From: Sphingobacteriales bacterium
GTDB taxonomy: Bacteria; Bacteroidota; Bacteroidia; UKL13-3
NCBI GenBank assembly: GCA_021299635.1
Contig: JAJTFA010000001.1
Coordinates: 595,842-659,841, forward strand
DNA length: 64,000 nucleotides
Reading direction: 5' to 3'
Positions 19,395 to 26,036 of the stretch are shown here, one piece after another (within the stretch, counting starts at the first letter, position 1; the number at the start of each line of letters is the position of its first letter). Made by a program: the position numbers and the translations under genes. The notes beneath the pieces were generated by a model, which saw only the letters and a program-made list of their open reading frames with translations, had not been told where the DNA came from and searched no databases.

Positions 19395-19450
19395 ATTAGA
19401 AGATTAGAAGATTGAAAGATTAAATGATTGAATGATTAAATGATTTGAAG
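19395..19450. repeat. Imperfect 8-bp tandem repeat, seven units
   Basis: Seven consecutive octamers of the form ATTnnAnG: ATTAGAAG twice, then ATTGAAAG, ATTAAATG, ATTGAATG, ATTAAATG and ATTTGAAG. It lies upstream of the lipoprotein operon and left of the T9G9 tract. Confidence 0.85.
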
Positions 19451-19471
19451 ATTATAAAACCTCATTCTATA

Positions 19472-19489
19472 TTTTTTTTTGGGGGGGGG
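19472..19489. repeat. T9G9 homopolymer pair
   Basis: Nine T followed by nine G on the plus strand, about 250 bases upstream of the first lipoprotein start. It is the longest G run I noticed in the window, and the other two long G runs also fall in the island. Confidence 0.9.
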
Positions 19490-19490
19490 T

Positions 19491-19548
19491 TATACTGCTC
19501 TGAATTTTAGCAGTTTGGTTTTGTGTTTTTATGGCTTTAAGCAGTATA
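19491..19548. repeat. 9-bp inverted repeat with 40-bp spacer
   Basis: TATACTGCT (19491-19499) is the exact reverse complement of AGCAGTATA (19540-19548). It directly adjoins the T9G9 tract. It could be a recombination or protein-binding site, but nothing identifies it. Confidence 0.6.
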
Positions 19549-19659
19549 CTATTTCTCACGTATATTCAACAACAATCGAGGTAAGAGAAATAATAAGCTT
19601 AATATTAGTTCATTGAAATAATATTGTGTTTTCATCTAGGCATTCAAGTGTTGGAATAG

Positions 19660-19757
19660 GTAGGTTTGCACAAATGATGAAAAGTCACGGACGGCAACCC
19701 GAAGTTTTGGGGGCTGGCTGTCCGCGACAATAAAGTGCGAAGGATGGGTTAACCTAC
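19660..19757. repeat. 98-bp nested foldback element (MITE/REP-like or structured RNA)
   Basis: Three nested helices are visible: GTAGGTT (19660-19666) with AACCTAC (19751-19757), GCAC (19668-19671) with GTGC (19735-19738), and the 9-base pair 19684-19692 with 19720-19728. On the minus strand the inner helix is GTCGCGGAC / GTCCGTGAC with one G-U pair; on the plus strand the same position is an A-C mismatch, so an RNA would favour the minus strand. It is much more GC-rich than its surroundings. Confidence 0.55.
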
Positions 19758-19803
19758 TTTTTCAAAGCTTTGCCAGGCTTGCTGGAAGCTAAAGATTGGC
19801 AAT

Positions 19804-19850
19804 GCTGTTATATATTTAATAAAATAAACCTTTTACCGGTTAACGATTTT
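19804..19850 (+). repeat. Right copy of the island-flanking direct repeat
   Basis: Matches 12164-12210 with 43 of 47 identical bases and an uninterrupted 33-base identity (19818-19850). It preserves the reading GCT GTT ATA TAT TTA ATA AAA TAA, like a diverged last segment of rplT. As at the left copy, a hairpin terminator follows closely, but with a different stem sequence. Confidence 0.85.
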
Positions 19851-19856
19851 AAAAAC

Positions 19857-19891
19857 AAAAAACACCGCTTCATTTGAGGCGGTGTTTTTTT
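19857..19891. terminator. Terminator between the island and the crotonase gene
   Basis: Stem AACACCGC / GCGGTGTT with a 10-base loop, flanked by A-rich sequence on the left and T7 on the right, so it can work in both directions. It directly follows the crotonase stop (minus strand). Confidence 0.85.
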
Positions 19892-19895
19892 ATGC

Positions 19896-20675
19896 TTATC
19901 TGCCTTTAAAATCAGGCTTGCGTTTCTCTACAAAAGCGTTCATGCCCTCTTTTTGGTCTTCGCTGGCAAAGCACATGTAAAAGTTTTTGCGTTCAAAGTA
20001 TAGGCCTTCCTGTAGTCCGGTTTCAAAGGCTTTTAATACACTTTCTTTGGCTAATCTAACCGCAACAGGAGAGAGTTGGGCTATTTCTTTTGCTAATTTT
20101 AAGGCTTCATCCAAATACACTTCTTCAGGCACCACCCGGTTAATTAATCCTGCTTTATGTGCCTCATCTGCCGTTATAAATTTGCCTGTTAATACCATTT
20201 CCATGGCTCTGGCCTTGCCAATGGCTTTGGTTAAACGCTGGGTGCCACCTGCACCGGGCATAATACCAATTTTAATTTCGGGCTGGCCAAATTTTGCTGT
20301 TTCACTGGCCACAATCATATCACAGGTCATGGCCAATTCGCAACCACCACCCAGCGCAAAGCCAGAAACGGCCGCAATTACCGGCTTCTTTGTTTTGCGT
20401 ATTTGGTCCCAGGTTTCAAACTGGTCCACAATAAGCATATCAATAGCGGTTCGGCTTTCCATTTGTTTTATATCGGCACCCGCTGCAAAAGCTTTATCGT
20501 TTCCGGTAATTATAATGCACCTAATATCTTCTTGCTGGTCCATTTCAGCCAGGGCATGTTTTAGCTCCTGCATCAATTGCAGGTTTAAGGCGTTCAGTTC
20601 TTTGGGGCGGTTAAGCCTAATTAAGGCAATATGCTCAGAAAATTGAGGGGTTGTTTGTATAAATTCGTAAATCAT
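19896..20675 (-). CDS. Enoyl-CoA hydratase/isomerase family protein
   Basis: Crotonase-fold enzyme of 259 aa that would hydrate short or medium trans-2-enoyl-CoA in fatty-acid or amino-acid degradation. The oxyanion-hole segments are AAGADIKQM (about 64-72) and ALGGGCELAM (about 104-113). Both catalytic Glu positions of true hydratases appear to be present (in GGGCELAM and in FGQPEIKIGIMPGAGGTQRL), which favours hydratase over isomerase. It stands alone on the minus strand between the island and rpmB, and was probably the original convergent neighbour of rplT before the island arrived. Confidence 0.92.
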   Translation of the reverse strand: MIYEFIQTTPQFSEHIALIRLNRPKELNALNLQLMQELKHALAEMDQQEDIRCIIITGNDKAFAAGADIKQMESRTAIDMLIVDQFETWDQIRKTKKPVIAAVSGFALGGGCELAMTCDMIVASETAKFGQPEIKIGIMPGAGGTQRLTKAIGKARAMEMVLTGKFITADEAHKAGLINRVVPEEVYLDEALKLAKEIAQLSPVAVRLAKESVLKAFETGLQEGLYFERKNFYMCFASEDQKEGMNAFVEKRKPDFKGR

Positions 20676-20751
20676 TTGCTGTATATTTGCTGGTCGAAAA
20701 TAAGGGATTAACCCATTGGGTTGCTTATTTCAAGAAAAAACTTTGATAAAC

Positions 20752-20782
20752 ATTGATTTTTTAAATAAAACACCCATATTTG
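20752..20782 (+). promoter_or_regulatory. Promoter of the rpmB-rpmG-DUF4295 operon
   Basis: ATTG (20752) and CATATTTG (20775-20782) with 19 bases between them match the Bacteroidota -33/-7 pattern, with one mismatch in TAnnTTTG. The rpmB ATG follows 25 bases later. Confidence 0.6.
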
Positions 20783-20807
20783 CAGTCCTTTTTACAAAAT
20801 TAAAGCC

Positions 20808-21038
20808 ATGAGAGTTTGTGATTTAACCGGAAAACGTGCGATGGTAGGAAACAACGTATCGCACTCCAACCGTAAAACCAAAAGACGTTTCTATCCTAAC
20901 TTACAGGATAAAAAATTCTTCATACCTGAAGAAAATAAGTGGATTACACTGCGTGTATCTACCAAAGCAATTAAAACCATTAACAAAATGGGTATCACTG
21001 CCGCTTTAAGAGAGTGGGCAAAACATGGTACCATTTAA
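20808..21038 (+). CDS. rpmB: 50S ribosomal protein L28
   Basis: Large-subunit protein of 76 aa with the family start [20 protein letters not shown] and the basic [15 protein letters not shown]. First gene of a three-gene ribosomal operon with rpmG (21 bases apart) and the DUF4295 gene, an order common in Bacteroidota. Confidence 0.97.
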   Translation: MRVCDLTGKRAMVGNNVSHSNRKTKRRFYPNLQDKKFFIPEENKWITLRVSTKAIKTINKMGITAALREWAKHGTI

Positions 21039-21059
21039 TTTATATAGGAGACCGTAACA

Positions 21060-21242
21060 ATGGCAAGAAAAGGCAATAGAATACAGGTTATTATGGAGTG
21101 CACCGAGCACAAAGACTCTGGTCTTCCGGGCACATCACGCTATATAACCACCAAAAACAAGAAAAATACCACCGAGCGTTTGGAGTTGAAAAAATACAAC
21201 CCAATCATGAAGAAGGTAACCGTTCATAAAGAAATTAAATAA
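21060..21242 (+). CDS. rpmG: 50S ribosomal protein L33
   Basis: Large-subunit protein of 60 aa: [30 protein letters not shown] and [16 protein letters not shown]. It has a single Cys and lacks the paired CxxC zinc motifs, so it is a zinc-free (C-minus) L33 form. It lies between rpmB and the DUF4295 gene. Confidence 0.97.
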   Translation: MARKGNRIQVIMECTEHKDSGLPGTSRYITTKNKKNTTERLELKKYNPIMKKVTVHKEIK

Positions 21243-21249
21243 TTAAAAC

Positions 21250-21399
21250 ATGGCTAAGAAGGTAGTTGCAACACTTAAAACCGGCACAGGCAAGGAATTT
21301 GCCAAAGTGTACCGTGCAGTTAAGAACAAAAAAGGTTCTTACTCATTCAAAGCTGAAATCATAGCGAATGATAATGTTAAATCATTTTTCAAAGGCTAA
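21250..21399 (+). CDS. DUF4295 family small basic protein
   Basis: A 49-residue Lys-rich protein, starting MAKKVVATLKTGTGKEF and ending VKSFFKG, that begins 7 bases after rpmG. DUF4295 proteins occupy this position next to L28 and L33 across Bacteroidota, which suggests a ribosome-associated role; that role is inferred, not shown. A hairpin terminator follows, overlapping the ftsY upstream region. Confidence 0.9.
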   Translation: MAKKVVATLKTGTGKEFAKVYRAVKNKKGSYSFKAEIIANDNVKSFFKG

Positions 21400-21421
21400 T
21401 TTCATTCAGTAACCGAATTTA

Positions 21422-21452
21422 GAAGCATTCCGCCTTTGCGGGATGCTTTTTT
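21422..21452 (+). terminator. Terminator after the DUF4295 gene
   Basis: Stem AAGCATTCCGC / GCGGGATGCTT (one non-Watson-Crick T-G pair) with loop CTTT and a T-rich tail. An in-frame ATG at 21443 lies inside it, which rules that codon out as the ftsY start. Confidence 0.85.
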
Positions 21453-21472
21453 GTTTACATAGCATTAATCTC

Positions 21473-22432
21473 ATGGGAATTTTCAGCTTTTTTAGCAAAG
21501 AAAAAAAGGAAAAACTGGATCAGGGTTTAGAGAAAACCAAGACCGGCCTCTTATCAAAAATAAGCAAGGCCCTTGTTGGTAAATCTACCGTTGATGACGC
21601 TTTCCTGGATGAGCTCGAAGAAATTTTGGTTACATCCGATGTGGGCGTTGAAACCACCCTGAAAATAATTGACAGGTTGCAAAAGCGTGTTGCCCGAGAT
21701 AAATACATTAACAGTACAGAATTAACTGCATTGCTAAAAGAAGAGATTTCAGCTTTGCTTGATGAAAACCATACCGGTTTACAAAACAGTTTTGATGCCG
21801 CTCCTATAGCCAAGCCATATGTAATGATGGTAGTAGGCGTAAACGGTGTTGGTAAAACCACTGCCATAGGCAAACTGGCCAATCAGTTTAAAAAAGCAGG
21901 CAAAAAGGTGGTACTCGGTGCAGCAGATACTTTCAGGGCTGCTGCTGTGGAGCAGCTAAAAATATGGGGACAAAGGAATGACGTGATGGTGGTTGAGCAC
22001 GGCATGAATACCGATCCTGCAGCTGTGGCATTTGATTCTGTTAAAGCAGGCATGGAACAAGGAGCCGATGTGATTATTATTGATACCGCAGGCAGGCTGC
22101 ACAACAAAGTAAACCTGATGAATGAGCTGAGCAAAATAAAACGCGTGATGGGTAAGGTTATTCCGGATGCTCCGCATGAAGTATTGCTGGTTTTGGATGC
22201 TTCAACCGGGCAAAATGCCTTTGAGCAGGCCAGGCAATTTACAGCCGCAACAGAGGTTACAGCACTTGCCCTAACAAAATTAGATGGAACAGCCAAAGGT
22301 GGCGTTGTGATTGGTGTTGCCGATCAGTTTAAGGTGCCGGTAAAATACATTGGCGTAGGCGAAGGGATAGATGATTTGCAGCTATTTGATAAACATGAAT
22401 TTGTAGATTCCTTATTTAACACCGAGGCATGA
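21473..22432 (+). CDS. ftsY: Signal recognition particle receptor FtsY
   Basis: SRP GTPase that docks ribosome-SRP complexes at the inner membrane for co-translational insertion. An N domain (about 1-100) is followed by the G domain with GVNGVGKTT (G1, near residue 122), DTFRAAAVEQL, DTAGRL and TKLDGTAKGG. The protein is 319 aa from ATG 21473 (MGIFSFFSK), with no long acidic A domain, as usual in this phylum. The longer frame from 21443 would start inside a terminator hairpin. The stop overlaps the rimO start (ATGA). Confidence 0.96.
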   Translation: MGIFSFFSKEKKEKLDQGLEKTKTGLLSKISKALVGKSTVDDAFLDELEEILVTSDVGVETTLKIIDRLQKRVARDKYINSTELTALLKEEISALLDENHTGLQNSFDAAPIAKPYVMMVVGVNGVGKTTAIGKLANQFKKAGKKVVLGAADTFRAAAVEQLKIWGQRNDVMVVEHGMNTDPAAVAFDSVKAGMEQGADVIIIDTAGRLHNKVNLMNELSKIKRVMGKVIPDAPHEVLLVLDASTGQNAFEQARQFTAATEVTALALTKLDGTAKGGVVIGVADQFKVPVKYIGVGEGIDDLQLFDKHEFVDSLFNTEA

Positions 22433-23739
22433 AAACCAAACGTAAACAGGATAAAGTAAATATCATCACGCTGGGCTGCTCTAAAAATATAGTAGATAGT
22501 GAGGTTTTATACAGTCAGCTCAAGGCCAATGATTTTAATGTAGAGCATGAATCGGCCAAGGATGATGCCAATGTAATCATCATCAATACCTGTGGGTTTA
22601 TTGATAATGCAAAGCAGGAAAGTATTGACACCATTTTGCGTTTTGCCGAAGCAAAGCAGGAGGGTAAAATAGATAAATTGTATGTTACCGGCTGTTTGTC
22701 GCAACGATACAAACCCGATTTGGAGAAGGAAATACCCGATGTGGATGAATATTTTGGCACCCTGCATTTGCCGCAGTTGTTAAAAACACTGGGTGCCGAT
22801 TATAAGCATGAATTGGTAGGAGAGAGGTTGGTTACAACCCCATCCCATTACGCTTACTTAAAGATTTCTGAAGGTTGTGACAGACCTTGTTCTTTTTGCG
22901 CCATACCTATCATGCGCGGAAAACATGTATCCAAATCTTTTGAGCAGATTGAGCAGGAAGTGAAAGGTTTGGTTAAGCGTGGCACCAAGGAAATTCTGCT
23001 CATTGCACAGGATAGCACCTATTATGGTATTGATCTTTACGGAGAACGCAAACTAGCTGATTTACTCAGGCGTATTTCAGATATAGAAGGTGCGGACTGG
23101 ATTAGGTTGCATTATGCCTACCCGTCTCAATTTCCAATGGAGGCACTGGATGTAATAAGAGAACGAGATAATATTTGTAAGTATATTGATATTCCGCTGC
23201 AGCATGCCAGTGATAATATGTTAAAGATTATGAGGCGTGGCATAACTGCAAAAAGAACACAGGAGGTGGTTGATAGCATACGTGAAAAAGTTCCGGGAAT
23301 TGCCATTAGAACAACCCTGATAGCCGGTCATCCGGGAGAAACCGAACAGGATTTTGAAGATATGCTAAAGTTTGTTGAGCGGAATAAGTTTGATCGCTTG
23401 GGCATTTTTACATACTCACATGAGGAAGGAACCCATGCCGGAACACTGGCAGACAGCATACCTCAGGAAGTGAAAGAAGAAAGAGCAGCCATGGTAATGG
23501 ATTTGCAGCAGGGTGTTTCCAATCAGATTAATAAAAGTAAGGTAGGTAAAACCTTTAAGGTACTTTTTGATAGAAAAGAGAATGGCTTTTTTGTAGGCAG
23601 AACCGAGTTTGATTCGCCTGAAGTAGATAATGAGGTGCTGGTAAGTGCCAAAGATAATTATGCACGCATAGGCGATTTTGCTCAGGTAAAAATTACAGAA
23701 GCAGAAGATTTTGATTTATATGGTGAGGTAGTATCCTAA
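22429..23739 (+). CDS. rimO: Ribosomal protein S12 methylthiotransferase RimO
   Basis: Radical SAM enzyme that methylthiolates the conserved Asp of ribosomal protein S12. The N-terminal UPF0004 domain carries Cys17, Cys55 and Cys89 for the auxiliary 4Fe-4S cluster. The radical SAM cluster is Cys150-xxx-Cys154-xx-Cys157 (EGCDRPCSFC). The C-terminal TRAM domain starts near residue 370. The full length of 436 aa is normal. It starts in a 4-base overlap with ftsY, so the two are translationally coupled. Confidence 0.96.
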   Translation: MKTKRKQDKVNIITLGCSKNIVDSEVLYSQLKANDFNVEHESAKDDANVIIINTCGFIDNAKQESIDTILRFAEAKQEGKIDKLYVTGCLSQRYKPDLEKEIPDVDEYFGTLHLPQLLKTLGADYKHELVGERLVTTPSHYAYLKISEGCDRPCSFCAIPIMRGKHVSKSFEQIEQEVKGLVKRGTKEILLIAQDSTYYGIDLYGERKLADLLRRISDIEGADWIRLHYAYPSQFPMEALDVIRERDNICKYIDIPLQHASDNMLKIMRRGITAKRTQEVVDSIREKVPGIAIRTTLIAGHPGETEQDFEDMLKFVERNKFDRLGIFTYSHEEGTHAGTLADSIPQEVKEERAAMVMDLQQGVSNQINKSKVGKTFKVLFDRKENGFFVGRTEFDSPEVDNEVLVSAKDNYARIGDFAQVKITEAEDFDLYGEVVS

Positions 23740-23752
23740 ACCAATTAATAAA

Positions 23753-25351
23753 TTGAAAGTTGAAGAAATTGGCATAAGAGAAAGTAATCAGTTTCCTGAA
23801 ATCGTTTGCGATTATCTGGAAGGTAATCCGTTTCTAAGTGATTTTTATGCGCACCCACCGGTGATAGATTCATATGCCGATGCGATAAAAATAAAATCAA
23901 ATTTTTCAGCTGAAAAAAGAAAGATACTGACAGAAGAGTTACTTAAAACTTATGATCAGTATGGGGTTGAACTTGAAGATACTTCAGCAGTCAAACAAAA
24001 TATTACCCGGCTAAACAACAGCAATACTTTTACCATCACAACTGGTCATCAGCTTTGTTTATTAGGTGGGCCCATGTATGTTCATTTTAAAATTCAGTCG
24101 GTACTCAAATTGGCTGCGCAACTCAAGCAAAGTTATCCAGATTCTCACTTTGTGCCTGTGTTTTGGATGGCATCAGAAGATCATGATTTTGCAGAAGTAA
24201 ACCATGTTAAGCTGTTTGGTAAAGCATTTACATGGGATAAGAACAGCAGACAACAGCCGGTAGGCAGATTGGATTTAGATGGCATTGAAAAAGTTTTTGA
24301 TCAAATGCTTTCTATGGTAAGAGATGATGAACAACAGCGTATTCTTGATGCTTGTTTTGAAAGTTATTTAAATTCCAAAACCCTGGCTCAAGCAACTTTA
24401 AAATACATTCACAATTACTATAAGCAATCTGGTTTAGTAATTATTGAACCGGACAATAAGGTATTGAAAAAAGAGTTTGAGACAACAATAATAAAAGACA
24501 TCACAAAGCGGCAAAATTTTGAACATCTTAAACAAACCAATTTGAGGTTTAAACCAAATTATAAGCCTCAGGTGAATGGCCGGGAAATCAATTTCTTTCA
24601 TATATCAGAAAAAGGCCGAAATCTGATTAAGCATGAAAATGGGGAGTATGTAATTGGAGACAGAGTAAAGGTATACAGCGAGGATGAAATCCTGCAAGAA
24701 ATTGCTGAGCACCCAGAACGTTTCAGTCCGAATGTAGTAATGAGGCCATTGTTTCAAGAATCTATTTTGCCAAATTTAGCCTATGTGGGAGGCCCTGGTG
24801 AAATCTCATACTGGCTTCAGCTCAAAAGTATTTTTGAATACAATCAGATTCCACTGCCAATACTTCACCTGAGAGAATCATTTATTATAGCTGGTAAGGG
24901 GTTGGCAGGTAAGTTATCCAAACTGGGTTTAATGGTGAAAGATTTTCTTCAGCCGGAAAACCAACTCATCGAGCATTTTATTAATGTGAGGAACTCTGAT
25001 AACGCAGCAGAATCTATTTCGGGCGGAATATTGCAGCTAACACAAGACTTAATCGATAAAGTTAAGTCAATTGATGCCGGACTTGGATCTGATTTAATTA
25101 AGTGGAAGAGCGAACAGGATAAATATTTAACCCATTTAATTAAAAGAGTGAATCAATTGAGGAAAGATTCGTTGTCTTCTGAGACAGAAAAATTACTTAA
25201 GATTCGTCAATATTTATTACCTGAAGGAGCACTTGCAGAGCGTTCCGAGAGTTTTCTTGTGTTGCAGCTGCAATCTCCTCATTTGGTAAACTATTTAATG
25301 GAACTACCATTTACCGAAAAGCCCTTCATTCGTAATATTTTGGAGGCATAG
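23753..25351 (+). CDS. bshC: Bacillithiol biosynthesis cysteine-adding enzyme
   Basis: Adds cysteine to glucosaminyl-malate in the last step of bacillithiol synthesis. The 532-residue frame carries the family segments TGHQLCLLGGPMYVHFKI, FWMASEDHDFAEVNH and MRPLFQESILPNLAYVGGPGEISYW, plus a C-terminal coiled-coil region (about 415-490). No ATG lies near the conserved start; TTG at 23753, 13 bases after rimO, is the likely initiator. The bshA and bshB genes are not in this window, but a complete bshC implies that this organism makes bacillithiol. Confidence 0.93.
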   Translation: MKVEEIGIRESNQFPEIVCDYLEGNPFLSDFYAHPPVIDSYADAIKIKSNFSAEKRKILTEELLKTYDQYGVELEDTSAVKQNITRLNNSNTFTITTGHQLCLLGGPMYVHFKIQSVLKLAAQLKQSYPDSHFVPVFWMASEDHDFAEVNHVKLFGKAFTWDKNSRQQPVGRLDLDGIEKVFDQMLSMVRDDEQQRILDACFESYLNSKTLAQATLKYIHNYYKQSGLVIIEPDNKVLKKEFETTIIKDITKRQNFEHLKQTNLRFKPNYKPQVNGREINFFHISEKGRNLIKHENGEYVIGDRVKVYSEDEILQEIAEHPERFSPNVVMRPLFQESILPNLAYVGGPGEISYWLQLKSIFEYNQIPLPILHLRESFIIAGKGLAGKLSKLGLMVKDFLQPENQLIEHFINVRNSDNAAESISGGILQLTQDLIDKVKSIDAGLGSDLIKWKSEQDKYLTHLIKRVNQLRKDSLSSETEKLLKIRQYLLPEGALAERSESFLVLQLQSPHLVNYLMELPFTEKPFIRNILEA

Positions 25352-25389
25352 ATACCAAGAACTTAAGGTTCTAACTAAATCTAGACTGA

Positions 25390-25872
25390 CTATTCCGATG
25401 AGCTTAGGTTGTGTTTAAAACAACTCCACATAAGAATTGAAGCTGCTATTGCAACATTTATAGACTTTTTCACCCCGGCTTGAGGTATTTCAATTACTTG
25501 ATCGCATAAACTCATAGCCTCAGGAGAAACGCCTTCAACTTCATTACCAACTATAAACGCCTGTTTAGGGTAATTACCAAAATTAACGTCTTGAAGCAAG
25601 GTTGCACCTGGGGTTTGCTCTAAGGCAATAATCCTGTATCCATCGGTTCTTAATAATTCAATGGCATCTTTAATATTGTCCAAATATTGCCAATTTACCG
25701 ACAAGGTTGCCCCAAGAGCGGTTTTAAGAATATCCTTGTGTGGAGGGGTGGCAGATATTCCCGTTAAAATGATCCTATCACAAGCAAAAGCATCCGCACT
25801 TCTGAAGATTGCTCCAATATTCTGGGCGCTTCTTGTATTTTCCACAATTATGGAATAGATGATCTTAGTCAT
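25390..25872 (-). CDS. TrmH/SpoU family RNA methyltransferase
   Basis: Knotted SPOUT methyltransferase that 2'-O-methylates tRNA or rRNA; the exact target cannot be assigned. All three motifs are visible: motif 1 NTRSAQNIGAIFRSADAF (about 12-29), motif 2 AFIVGNEVEGVSPEA (about 114-128) and motif 3 IEIPQAGVKKSINVAIAASI (about 137-156). At 160 aa it is a minimal catalytic domain without an N-terminal RNA-binding extension. It is a lone minus-strand gene converging on bshC. Confidence 0.88.
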   Translation of the reverse strand: MTKIIYSIIVENTRSAQNIGAIFRSADAFACDRIILTGISATPPHKDILKTALGATLSVNWQYLDNIKDAIELLRTDGYRIIALEQTPGATLLQDVNFGNYPKQAFIVGNEVEGVSPEAMSLCDQVIEIPQAGVKKSINVAIAASILMWSCFKHNLSSSE

Positions 25873-25967
25873 AATTTAAATATCAGTTAATCAATTATTT
25901 ATGTTGAAATTAAATAGGTTTAGGCTTGTAAATTGATGTAAGTTCGCATAGTATTACAGAATAGGTG

Positions 25968-25999
25968 GTTGGTGATTATATATAAAAAGCTTAGTTTTG
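25968..25999 (+). promoter_or_regulatory. Promoter of the SPOR-domain protein gene
   Basis: GTTG (25968) and TAGTTTTG (25992-25999) with 20 bases between them match the Bacteroidota -33/-7 pattern. The ATG lies at 26037. Confidence 0.55.
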
Positions 26000-26036
26000 T
26001 CTGATTTTAGTAAATTTATTATACCGCGGTAATATA

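Larger units (their letters stand above)
19227..19895. other. Non-coding region at the right end of the island
   Basis: No credible gene was found in these 669 bases. From left to right it holds two near-copies of ATTGCGGGTT (about 19369-19396), an 8-base tandem array (19395-19450), a T9G9 tract (19472-19489), a 9-base inverted repeat (19491-19499 with 19540-19548), a 98-base foldback (19660-19757), the right island repeat (19804-19850) and a terminator. The promoter of the lipoprotein operon should lie in its left part, but no clear -7 box was recognised. Confidence 0.7.

Noticed and set aside
19395-19450. CRISPR-like array
   Set aside because: The units are 8 bases long and contiguous, with no spacers and no cas genes nearby.
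20682-20689. TATATTTG on the plus strand near the crotonase start as a second rpmB promoter
   Set aside because: There is no -33 element at proper spacing, and a better -33/-7 pair lies at 20752-20782.
21443-21472. Upstream in-frame ATG for ftsY
   Set aside because: It lies inside a terminator hairpin; the family start MGIFSFFSK is at 21473.
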